This document shows, piece after piece, positions 9,837-19,200 of a DNA stretch of 64,000 nucleotides. The notes beneath the pieces are model-generated. The model was not told the origin of the DNA and made no database searches. It saw nothing but the letters and a program-made list of their open reading frames with translations. The stretch comes from Rutidosis leptorrhynchoides (taxonomy: Eukaryota > Streptophyta > Magnoliopsida > Asterales > Asteraceae), in the NCBI RefSeq assembly GCF_046630445.1, contig NC_092333.1, positions 184,352,001 to 184,416,000 of the forward strand, given 5' to 3'. The translations under genes were made by a program, and so were the position numbers. Within the stretch, counting starts at the first letter, position 1; every line of letters starts with the position of its first letter.

Positions 9837-10665
9837 CTCAAGTCCCTTGTGAAAGCTAACCGAGCTTGCAACTCTTCAATGTAACGTACCTATTACATTA
9901 TGCATTCATTAACATACAATCTAGTTGAATTAAATACCAAACACTAACCCTTGAGCATTTAATGACCCATTTGCATTAAATGACTCAACTACACCAAAAC
10001 CGCCCATTAATGGCCATGCCTCGTCATAAATCACTAAAAGCTAGTGATTAGGGTTTAATAACATCAACTAACATAAACTTGGTGTATTTCATAACCATTT
10101 CACCCGATTAGGTCAACTAGTGCTCTTTTGACTCTTTGACTCACAATTCAAGTCAAACTTACACAATAATAACACTTTCATCCTTTTAAAAGTGCATTAA
10201 TGACTAACAACATCATTTAGCACTTACAACCTCAAATCACAAGATCAAACCCTAGATAATAGCTACTTAGGGTTTCCTTTCAACAATCCAACCCAAAAAC
10301 CCACCCATTTAACCCTCAAATGGGTCACACTAGTTCCATATGAACCAACCCTAGCTTAAACTAATTAAAACTCGAAAATTAGAGTTGAGACTTACCAAAA
10401 CTATCCGCTTGTAGCTAATAACAAGGAGAACAACTTTAATTCTTGCTTCTAGGATTGATTCACAAAACTCTTTCTTCAAATCTCAAGTATAAACTAAGTG
10501 GATTTTAAGTTTGAGAGGAATTTATGAAAGAAAATGGAAAAGAAATGAGAATATAGGATAAGTGGTTGATATTAAAAGCTCCAACCAGATCTACATGTAA
10601 AAAGACTAAATTACCCCTAAACCCTATTTAATTTGAGTAAAATTCAGAATCAGAATTGCAGAAGT

Positions 10666-10789
10666 GCCGCGGCGCGGCTCGTTTGTCGCGGCGTGACATA
10701 AAGAAGGAAAAACCACCCTTCTTAACTCAAGTTCTGATCTGGATTTGCTTTGATTGTCGCGTCGAGGCCTAATTCCTCGCGGCGCGGCA
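10666..10789. repeat. GC-rich tags in solo LTR C (four copies)
   Basis: Four words of the type CCGCGGCGCGGC (10666-10678, 10685-10696, 10757-10768, 10776-10789), two near-perfect and two degraded. They lie about 315-440 bp from the LTR start in minus orientation. Confidence 0.75.
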
Positions 10790-11104
10790 TTGGCCTGTTC
10801 CTGGTCACTTCGACAACAAATCATAAAACAAAGGTTCAAACACAAGCACAACAACTTTCACCCTTCCTATGCACGTCTAAACCTCGACCTTAAGTCTCAC
10901 ACGACTAGACGCTAAACACGAAACATTCATATACGCGTACACGCACGCATTTGAATATACCTATATATATATACACACATATACATATATGCACTTACAC
11001 CTAACTAACACTTTAGTTCATTTAATCACATGACGAGTAAGTTATAAGCATACTATTAATTAAGTACGTACCTTTAGACGCGCACGGGAAAACGGGGTGT
11101 TACA

Positions 11105-11109
11105 TTAAC
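11105..11109. repeat. Target-site duplication ttaac, right copy (solo LTR C)
   Basis: Identical to 8944-8948. Confidence 0.9.
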
Positions 11110-12494
11110 TATGTTTAATTTCCGTATGCATAAGACCCCTTTTTATTATTATATGCTTGCATGATTTATTATCATATATGTATTTTCGATGGCAATTGAA
11201 GGACGAACAGGTTGAGAAGCAATTAAAGATGCTTCTACATTTAAAGGCTTGAAAAAAGGGAGAATTACTTTTTCTCACTTACACTTACTTTTATTTTTAT
11301 TTAGTTTATGCAATGAGGACACTGCAACTTTCTAAGTGTGGGGTGAGAGGTAATCAATTGACTAAATTGATTGAGTTAAATTTGTTTAAGTTAAAGTTAA
11401 AAATGGGTATAATTTTTAAATTTTCAAAAGTATAAAATTCTTAGTTAAACTTATGTCTTTTTACTAACTTAAATCTTAATGATAATAATAAGAACTACTC
11501 TCAATTTCGAGATCGGATTACTTGTTTAAGATAAAGGAATTAACGACAAAATTGTGAAACGAGTGCAAACTTATAGCCACTACCATATGGCATAATAAGC
11601 ATGGATCACTGAGGCAGCAAAAGAGTCCAAAATAAGGGTCAATTTAGAAAAATTGTCAAGTGTAAAGCTAAAAGCTAAGCATGAAAGCAAAGGAAAGGAA
11701 AAAGAGCCCAATGAAGGCCAACAAAATAAAAGAGTTCCAATGAGAACCATACACTTTTAAATTATAATTAGAAAATAAAAGAGTCCAATACAGTAAAACC
11801 TCTATAATTTAATACTCGATAAATTAATAACCTCGATAAAATTAATAATTTGTCCGATCCCAACTTGGGACCAGTACAAATTTGAACCCCAATCGATAAA
11901 ATAATAACATAATAATTTTTTTGAAATCACATTGTAAATATATTGGTCCCAGCGAAATTATTAATTAATAATTACTTTTTTTTTTTTTTGAAATCCCAAT
12001 ATACATTGAACTTGACAAGTTCATTAATGTGTGGATGTACATACATGAGAATCTTGAAGGTCCTTGTTTATGTTTTATTCAAATAGGTAAAGTGAACGGA
12101 TATGATAATTTCGAATGCCGATGCATTAATTTTAGAACTGCTCACAAATATAAGCTAATTTTTTTAAATTGATAATTTATTAATTTATCGATATAATAAT
12201 ATCTCGCTAAATTAATAAAATATCCCGGTCCCAATATTATTAATTTATAGAGGTTTCACTGTAATGACCAAACTGTATAAATCTGATTTAATAAACATTA
12301 GGATTGCTTGTATTCCTTGGTCTGGTTCAGACTAGTTCTTTTAATAATAAAAGCTAACTTATAATTAGACATTTGTTTAACTTTGCAATTTTGCTTCAAT
12401 TCTCTATACCCATTTAAAATTGTTTTTTTATCCCTTTTTAAAATAACATGATAAATTTACTTGAGGACAAGTAAAAGTTCAAGTGTGGGGTATT
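11110..12494 (+). other. Athila-1 3' internal non-coding region with polypurine tract
   Basis: It holds two Athila/Tat-type GAGGACA blocks each followed by AAGTGTGGGG (about 11312-11345 and 12455-12490). The second, directly before the LTR start at 12495, serves as the polypurine tract. The rest is AT-rich with no ORF. The MITE at 11791-12261 is inserted between. Confidence 0.7.
11791..12261. mobile_element. Emigrant-like MITE (pogo/Tc1-mariner type), 471 bp
   Basis: The left end CAGTAAAACCTCTATAA and the right end, reverse-complemented CAGTGAAACCTCTATAA, form inverted terminal repeats of about 24 bp, flanked by TA on both sides (11789-11790 and 12262-12263). Ends of this kind with a TA duplication are those of the Arabidopsis Emigrant family and related pogo-like elements. 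No transposase frame remains; it would need a transposase in trans. It lies inside the Athila-1 3' region and so inserted later than Athila-1. Confidence 0.9.
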
Positions 12495-12676
12495 TGATAA
12501 CTCCTAAATTATACAGTATTTTTAAAACATTTTGAGGAATTATCTTGTTATTTTAGAGTCATTTTAATACCAAAATACGCTAAAATGGAAAAAGGGGAAA
12601 TAGGTAATTCTGATATTTTGTTTAAGTTATGTGCAAAATAGGAACAAAAACAGCGAAAAATAAAGAAATGCGAGAT

Positions 12677-13476
12677 GAAGCCGCCGGCCTAAGGGCTACA
12701 AAGCTGCCAGCTTCCACATGAATTCCAGAATGTTCCAGTCTTGTTCGTAAAATATGCTAAACTTGGAACTAAAGAAAAAGTACAGTAAAGCCGCCGGCTT
12801 CACCCTGAAGTCGCCGGCATTGAAGACACAGTTTCTCGACTTGCTGATCAAGTTTACGTAAATAAGGAAACAAAATCAAAAAGATTTGCCGGATAAGTAA
12901 AGCAGCCGGCTTGGCAGCAAGCCGCCGACTTAATGAAGGCGGTTAAGCGTTTTTGGCTTAAAGATCACGTTTTGTTTGGAAAAAAAAGTCACCGACCCAG
13001 GGAAGCCGCCGGCTTGGTTAGCCATCTTATAATATTATAAATAAAGGCCTTAGGTCAGAGTCTTTATCATCCAGTTCAGTTTTTTATATTATTCAGAATT
13101 CAAGAACGAATTAGTTAGGTCCTTATCTCCTTTCAACATTCAAGTTCATTATTTAATCTTTTGGCTTTCAATATCTTCTATGTCGGTATGACTCTTTACT
13201 TTATTTCTTTTCTTTTAATTGTTTTTACTTTAGTTATGGGCTAATAGCCTTACATATGCTTGAATCATGTAGCACTTTATGATCAATTGCCTGAACTATT
13301 AAACTGTATGAAAGAAAACAGAAATTCGAAAGTTGAACATGAAGCCGCCGGCTTCATGAACCAAAGCCACCGGCTTCATCCAGATTGTTTAGAATTCGTA
13401 TGTTATTTATACTCAGATCAAACTAAAAAGTATTCGGCGGAATTATTCAGAAACCTCAACGAAGCCGCCGGCTTTA
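12677..13476. repeat. GC-rich tag GAAGCCGCCGGCTTC repeated about ten times
   Basis: Copies or degraded copies lie at about 12677, 12700, 12788, 12807, 12901, 12917, 13002, 13341, 13363 and 13461. The core GCCGGC is palindromic, and the best copy (13341-13355) has GAAGCC/GGCTTC arms. They stand in AT-rich LTR sequence. Confidence 0.85.
13036..13043 (+). promoter_or_regulatory. TATA box of the Athila-1 LTR
   Basis: TATAAATA, about 20 bp after the end of a GC-rich tag at 13002-13016. The match and position fit a Pol II core promoter, placing transcription start near 13070. Confidence 0.6.
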
Positions 13477-14139
13477 TATGATGTAAACAGAATTTATATA
13501 TTGACAGAATCTATGGAACTCTTGTTATGTTTTATGTCTGATAAATACCACCATTAAATTAATCTGATTTACATAAATCAATTGTTAGGTTTTAACTAGA
13601 ACATCACTATGTTTAAAACTTGTTAAAACTTAAAATATAATCGGATTGATTTAGTTGTGAGGATTATAGCTAGTAACTATAATTAGGGTTTGGTTAATCA
13701 CATTAAATCCACTATCAGGTCTGATTACAAGCAGGAAATTCAGTCATCTATTTTAGGGTTAACCTGATCAATTAATCTTGAAGTAGGTATTCCTAGGTCA
13801 ATCATCAATCCGAGTTCGATCTTAATTTAAAAAAGGCAATTGTGAACAATGTGTGAAAGATTCAAGCATGTGTTTTATTTATCATTGTCTATTTCTTTTA
13901 AAGTTATTTATTTGCAATTTATTTATTTATTGTCATTTAAAGTTTCAAACAACTCAAAATCTATATTCTCAAATCCACTCGTTCTCTTGGGACGAACCTT
14001 AACTTACAAAATACTAAACTATATCTGATCGGGTTTTGTTGCTCGTTAGGGTGTTAAAAGTAAATCGTAAATTAAGACATTATAAATATAAAAGTAGGTT
14101 AAAAAGGCATGGATTATTGCACACACTATTGACACATCA

Positions 14140-14312
14140 AGTTATGTGTGTAACCAGTTATATAGTCAATAGTATGTAAGTTATGTCTATACACATAACA
14201 TTTTCGAATGTACTCAGATATAGCCATTTTCTGTATAACACGAGTATTAAACAACGCATAACCAAACGCACCCAAAGAAACCGCCGCAATGCGCGGTCCA
14301 ACATTTTTCTAG
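14140..14312 (+). mobile_element. Helitron 3' terminus
   Basis: The end shows a GC-rich hairpin, ACCGC/GCGGT with inner GC/GC pairs (14280-14297), then a short AT-rich spacer and terminal CTAG followed by T (14309-14313). A hairpin about 10 bp before CTRR and insertion next to T are the hallmarks of plant Helitrons. The 5' end is not visible; Athila-1 probably inserted into the Helitron at 14139/14140. No RepHel frame is present in the window. Confidence 0.6.
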
Positions 14313-14638
14313 TTTAAACCATGTGATGTCAAGATGAGTAATTATACAAATTTTATGCAACTATTTTGTATGTTTAACAAGATAAAAGTTTCACAATCTT
14401 TTAACAAACACATGATTCCTACATTATTATATAATCACAACAAATATTTTTCATATATTTTTGAATATATACATGATGATGATAATAAATTACAAATAAC
14501 CCTAATTGTAAGAAGTATTGAAGAGGGATATAAATTTCATCCAAAGGCTCCTAACATCAATGGCCGTTTCATTGTACCTGATAAAACAACAACAACAACA
14601 ACAACAACAACAGCATCAGCAGCAGCAGCAGCAACAGC

Positions 14639-14683
<45 letters not shown>

Positions 14684-15045
14684 AATAATAATAATAATAA
14701 TATAAATAGGAAACGTAAATAGAAAGTATATTAGTATAAAATAAGTCATAAAATACATATATATAAAAAATTAGGTTTATTTGTCTGATATGTTTTGTTT
14801 GCACCAATAAGTATATATATCTAATGTTGCACCATAGCAGAACAAATATGATATTATTTTATCTTATATCTTCAGATAAATAAATAGCGATCAGATAAAA
14901 AAATTATTTTTTCGTCAGCAAACATAATAAGGTATGAGTAAATTACAAACAACACCATAATAATGATATTGTTGGGTGTGAAGATTAAACTTGGGGATCA
15001 AGTCAAACAACTTAGGGACCAAGTTTTGTTTAACTTAGGGAACAA
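14313..15045. other. Unassigned intergenic sequence with simple repeats
   Basis: An AT-rich frame at 14334-14705 ends in a poly-Thr run made by a CAA repeat and has no recognisable domain; I do not call it a gene. At 14985-15045 imperfect copies of a unit like AACTTAGGGACCAAGT are repeated just before the LINE. Confidence 0.5.
14585..14702. repeat. (ACA)n/(AAT)n compound microsatellite
   Basis: ACA triplets with a few AGC units run to about 14682, then AAT triplets to 14702. Confidence 0.95.
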
Positions 15046-15121
15046 CTTTTTTTTTATTTTTTTATTTTTTTAACGGCTGTAAAAATTTTATTAAATCAAA
15101 ACACTAGCAAGGAGCTAGAGA

Positions 15122-16258
15122 TTAAAAATTACAAAGGGTATTAAACCAAGTTGACCATGACGGTACAACTTTACGTCTAGCTTTTTGCCATGAAAAAGCA
15201 AATAAATGAGTACAATCAAACAAGTAACTTTCACGAATGCTATTGTTATGAAAGACAATATCATTACGGAAACGCCATATCCACCATAAAGCGGTCGAGA
15301 AAATACAAAATAGTCTCTCCCTCCACAGAGTTGAACCCGAGTAAGAATCTAACCATACAAACATATCATCCACCGAAGTAAAATTTGGCCATGAACATCC
15401 AATCCAACTCCGTATAGAACTCCAAAGCACTGAAGATGCATGGCACGAGAGGAACAAATGATCCCGGTTTTCAACACCAACACTACATACCGGACAAATG
15501 ATACTGTCAATGTTAATCCCCCGGAAAAGAAGATTTAATCGCGTCGGCAAACGATCCCTTATGAGTCGTCAAATAAATATATTAACCTTTGAAGGTAAAG
15601 CTTTAATCCATCTTGTACAAGGTTGAGAAGAAGGAAGTAGCTGACGATCAATAAACTCCCTCGTTCCCTTAACCGTAAAAAGACCATTATTCTCGATCTT
15701 CCAAATCCAAGTATCCGGATGATCGGTAATGTTTACCACTTGCAGGTCATTTAAAAGATCGAGTAGATGGCAGGAGCCTGGAGGGTATCTTAGCCACGAC
15801 CAAGTGAAACCATTTTCATTAATACGATCCTGAACTAGGCACAAAGGATTAGAATCTAACTTGAAAAGGCGATTATACCTTGATGCTAGCGTGAAATTTC
15901 CTAGCCACTTGTCAGAATATAATGAAGTTGAACAGCTGTTACCAATTCGTTTATGAAGAGAGCCTGGAGGAATAAGGTTGGTTAAGAAACAATGTTTGAC
16001 AGAGGTGACGATTGAGTTCCACACACCAACTGTAGTACATCGAGTGTCATCAAATCCTAGCGAATCTCCATGGATTGTCTTGAGCAGCCGAACCCATGGT
16101 GAATTTGGAATTATAGTGGCTCTCCAGTACCGTTTTAGAAGGAGTGATAGATTAAACGAATTTAAACTACCAATACTTAAGCCTCCATTTTCTTTAGAAG
16201 CTAATATAGACTCCCAACTAGACCAATGCATCTTCTTTTTATTTGTAGTATCTCCCAA
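15122..16258 (-). pseudogene. LINE RT C-terminal region with zf-RVT-type domain
   Basis: Two frames in the same phase (16258-15569 and 15550-15122) are separated by one in-frame TGA at 15569-15571. The upstream part contains the WGD-like and KW-rich connection region of plant LINE polymerases. The downstream part has the zinc-finger pattern CPVCSVGVENRDHLFLSC typical of the RT-associated zf-RVT domain, then the FRNDIVFHN segment. It ends at 15122 before the short 3' untranslated region and A-tail. A further 1-bp frame change separates it from the thumb at 16239-16618. Confidence 0.85.
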
Positions 16259-16618
16259 AAAAAGAAGCTCGTGTTTTTTCTAAAAGTTGAAGCACGGTTT
16301 TTGGCGCTCGATATAATGATAGAAAATAAACACCAATGCTTCCGAGGACCGATTTAATAAGGGTACATCTTCCGCCCTCCGAAAGTAGTTTTGCCTTCCA
16401 TCTTGATAGTTTTTTGTTAAATTTATTAATAAGAGGTGACCAACTAGCAACTCGTTTCAGGTTGGCCCCTATTGTATAACCCAAAAATTTTAATGGGAAA
16501 GAACCGGCAACACAACCATGAGAATTTGCCATGATATTCACTTGATCCTGATCAACACCGACACCAAATAGATTGGATTTAGACATATTAATTTTCATTC
16601 CTGACTCACGGTAAAAAC
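16239..16618 (-). pseudogene. LINE RT thumb fragment
   Basis: The frame contains LKFLGYTIG and the WKAKLLSEGGR segment that follow the RT palm in plant LINEs. It begins at the solo LTR D junction and is out of phase with the downstream part, so a small deletion lies near 16245. Confidence 0.85.
16614..16618. repeat. Target-site duplication aaaac, left copy (solo LTR D)
   Basis: It matches gaaac at 18919-18923 in four of five bases. Confidence 0.6.
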
Positions 16619-17675
16619 TGTAACATCCCGCCTTTTTCCGTTTACTTTTCCATTTAACTATTTAAATTCCGTTATATGATTATGACATCCCTCGTTAATT
16701 CGCATTTTAAAAATATCTCGTTTAGGTAATTCACGCACCCGCAACCGAACTCGAGGGACTAGTTTCGCCAAAGAGCCAAAGAGGTGACTAACTTGTGACT
16801 AGTCACCCCACCACATATCTTTTTCTTTTTCATTTTCCTTTTCTTCTTCTACTTCCACATTTTCTTTCAATTCTCCATTTTGAAGAATCATCATCTAAAT
16901 CCAAGCTAGCGGGTGTCTTGCAAAACAAATTACATATTTGGAATCCTTGCAACTTCCTCTTCGATTCCATACCAACTTCATTACATTTGGGTAACTTTCT
17001 AAAATCACTAGATTTGGTGTTCTTGATGTTTTTAACTTATAAAGTTGTTAATTAGTGTCTATGGCTCAAGTCTAACATGAATATATGATTTATATGTTCG
17101 ATTTTGTTATTTGAAGTAACTAGCATGAACATAAACTTTGGTGTGTTTGATTTGGTGATTTGGTTGTTTGAATGATGTTATATGTCATAAATGCATGTAT
17201 TAAATGTGTTCCTAACATCACTAGCTTCAATTTCATGTGTAGGTTGCTTGAGAAAACTCCATAAACTTGATTAGTGATTTTGGTGAATTTGGGTTAGGGT
17301 TTGATAAGCTTGAAATGAATATTTGATGCATTGAATGTCATGAATTATTGTTAGTAAGTAGTTAGTTGTATTGTATGCTCGATTACCTACAAAACGGCAT
17401 GTTGTATGTATGCATTAAATGCCCGAATCATAAATGTGCACTTATCAAATTTGAGTATTAAATGTGTGCATTAATTGATCATTTACTTTGGAAATCCAAT
17501 TGTTACAAATAACGTTTTTGGTTGGTGAAATGTATTTAGTTGTGTTCTTTGTCAAATTACCTTTCTAACGATATAAGATACGAGTCCTAAGTATTAGCGG
17601 TTTGCGAGTTATGCTTGAAAGTGTTTTGAATTGAGACTTGGACATTTTAGACTGACCAGGTACCAGCTCCCGTGT

Positions 17676-17712
17676 ATTGTCGCGGCGCGGCAACTCTGGG
17701 TCGCGGCGCGGC
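17676..17712. repeat. Paired GC-rich tag in solo LTR D
   Basis: Two copies of TCGCGGCGCGGC are separated by about 11 bp. The same pair is present in the Tekay-4 LTR. Confidence 0.8.
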
Positions 17713-17862
17713 CTAAGCCGTGTTCAGGTTCTGACCTACATGTCAATTATATGAAAAATGTTTGGCACCCTATGGACCTCCGATTCACATGAGACTTGTT
17801 CTAACATGTTTATATATGAATAAAAACCTCAGAAAAATAGTTCGGGACCCGACCCGAACGTG

Positions 17863-17901
17863 TTGACTTTTTCGTTGACTTTGACCGACCAAATTTTGAC
17901 T
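17863..17901 (+). promoter_or_regulatory. Four W-box cores in 39 bp
   Basis: TTGACT, TTGACT, TTGACC and TTGACT. TTGACY is the WRKY binding core. A matching cluster is in the Tekay-4 LTR (58538-58580). Confidence 0.45.
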
Positions 17902-18148
17902 TATTGTTCAAACTTAACCAAATGATTATGCAACCTTCCTAACTTGTTTCTATACTTGTATCTTGCATGAAACTTGACAATTTGATTCACATGCTACATA
18001 ATCGAGTCGTAACGAGCCATAGGACTAATTGAACATCTTTGACCTATCGGGTTTATCGTTATTGATACGACCTATTTGTTTAGGTCAAGACTAGCACTAT
18101 CCTTCGCACACGTTACTTTGTGAAGTACTTTTCATACGTGCACTCAAG

Positions 18149-18616
18149 GTGAGATCATAGTCCCATCTTTCATACAACTTTTATGCTTTAAACTATGGGA
18201 TGAGAAACATATACGTATCATACTTTTACACATTGAACACAAGTACGAAAACGAACATTCCACGTACGGGTTTGAACAAAAATCCTCAATTCAATTATCA
18301 TTAGTTACACTTGCAGGGTGTAAACGTGAACTTATATTATGTGATCACATGGGCTTGACGAGCCTCATTCGGACGGTTCGCTACCGTTAGCGGATGAAAT
18401 ATATTTTCGGGTCTAGTGTATGTTCTAACACTACGCAAAGGGTGCAAAACAGTTAAGTTTGATAATTGGGTGCCCGCGAAACAGATAACAACTTTGGAAT
18501 GCAAATGATTTTGATAATCATATTATATTAAATCTTGTGGTTCAAATGCAACGTTTACTAAAACACCTATGATTTCACCAACGTTTTCGTTGACAGTTTT
18601 CTATATATTTTCTCAG
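18149..18616 (+). promoter_or_regulatory. Intron-like module in solo LTR D
   Basis: CAAG|GTGAGAT at 18149 and TATTTTCTCAG ending at 18616 (468 bp). Just before the acceptor, CAACG/CGTTG arms form a small hairpin. Confidence 0.4.
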
Positions 18617-18918
18617 GTCCTTGAAAGCTACTTGATACATGCTTCCGCACTCTTTTTGATGCTTGCTTGGATGTCGAGTATACATGCATAGTTGGAGCGT
18701 CTTTTGATTACTTTAAATTGTGTCGCATAGGTTTCATTCGTACGTCAAACATTGTAATGTAACTAGTCTTTTGAACTACATTTGTAAACTTGAAACATCC
18801 TTTTTCTTATGAAATGAATGCGACATATTTTGGTCAAACGTCATGTTAAAGACTTATGACCACGTAACGGGACCTAAGTAGTCGGCGCCGTCAAACATGA
18901 TTTGGTCGGGTCGCTACA

Positions 18919-19195
18919 GAAACGATCGAGCAGATTAATCATGAAAGTAAGGTCATTATGATGCCATTCAGAAACTAATGCAGCGTCATCTGCAAATAGG
19001 AAGTGAGATATTTTGCATGCACCAACTGAAATTCCATGTAAAGCATTATTGCGAACGGCTGATTCGATGGCTAGGTGAAAGCCTTCCATAATGATAATGA
19101 AAAGATATGGCGACAATGGGTCACCTTGGCGCAAACCACACTTCAAAGAGAATTCCGATGTCGGGCTTCCATTACTAGAACCAAGCTTCTACTCA
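18919..19195 (-). pseudogene. LINE RT palm fragment
   Basis: It contains the non-LTR RT motifs NGSPTSEF, GLRQGDPLSPYLF and the catalytic FLFADD (about 18980-19000). It ends abruptly at solo LTR D and resumes at 16618. A 1-bp frame change is visible near 19170. Upstream of about 19200 the similarity ends. Confidence 0.88.
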
Positions 19196-19200
19196 CTTGG

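Larger units (their letters stand above)
8949..11104 (-). repeat. Solo LTR C (2,156 bp)
   Basis: It begins and ends with TG/CA and is flanked by perfect 5-bp duplications ttaac. No internal domain is attached, so it is a solo LTR left by LTR-LTR recombination. By comparison with the gag-only LTR (shared blocks around 9110-9330 and 4770-5030) it reads on the minus strand, starting TGTAACACCCCG at 11104. It contains a hairpin array, four GC-rich tags and an intron-like donor/acceptor pair. Confidence 0.92.
8781..14139 (+). mobile_element. Athila-like element Athila-1, 3' part only
   Basis: The element-specific parts are 8781-8948, 11105-12494 (less the MITE) and the 3' LTR 12495-14139. The block at 11305-11345 (CAATGAGGACACTGCAAC, then AAGTGTGGGG) is a signature of Athila/Tat elements downstream of pol. 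The 5' part lies beyond the family B LTR that interrupts it at 8780. Solo LTR C and the MITE are later insertions. Confidence 0.75.
12495..14139 (+). repeat. 3' LTR of Athila-1 (1,645 bp)
   Basis: It starts TGATAACTCC directly after the polypurine tract and ends GACACATCA; the CACATCA end is shared with the Athila-2 and Athila-3 LTRs. It contains about ten GC-rich tags and a TATA box. The single short frame at 13260-13481 is a read-through of the tags, not a gene. Confidence 0.85.
16619..18918 (+). repeat. Solo LTR D (2,300 bp), same family as the Tekay-4 LTR
   Basis: It begins TGTAACATCCCGCC and ends GGGTCGCTACA, with a four-of-five target duplication, and lies in the LINE RT palm. It aligns along its length with the Tekay-4 LTR (57514-59821), including the start block, the paired GC tag, the W-box cluster and the GTGAGA...CTCAG module. 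With no internal sequence it is a solo LTR. Confidence 0.92.
15046..19200 (-). mobile_element. 5'-truncated plant LINE, split by solo LTR D
   Basis: A poly-T run at 15046-15071 is the 3' poly(A) tail in minus orientation. Upstream of it, on the minus strand, lie an RT-associated zinc-finger domain, the RT connection and thumb, and the RT palm. The palm is cut by solo LTR D between 16618 and 18919. Coding similarity fades near 19200, so the endonuclease and 5' part are missing, as is usual for LINEs that terminate reverse transcription early. No clear target duplication was found. Confidence 0.85.

Noticed and set aside
13260-13481. Short ORF in the Athila-1 LTR
   Set aside because: It lies wholly in LTR sequence, and its HEAAGF words are translations of the GC-rich tag.
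14334-14705. ORF of 123 codons with poly-Thr tail
   Set aside because: The second half is translation of an ACA/AAT microsatellite and the first half is AT-rich without a domain.
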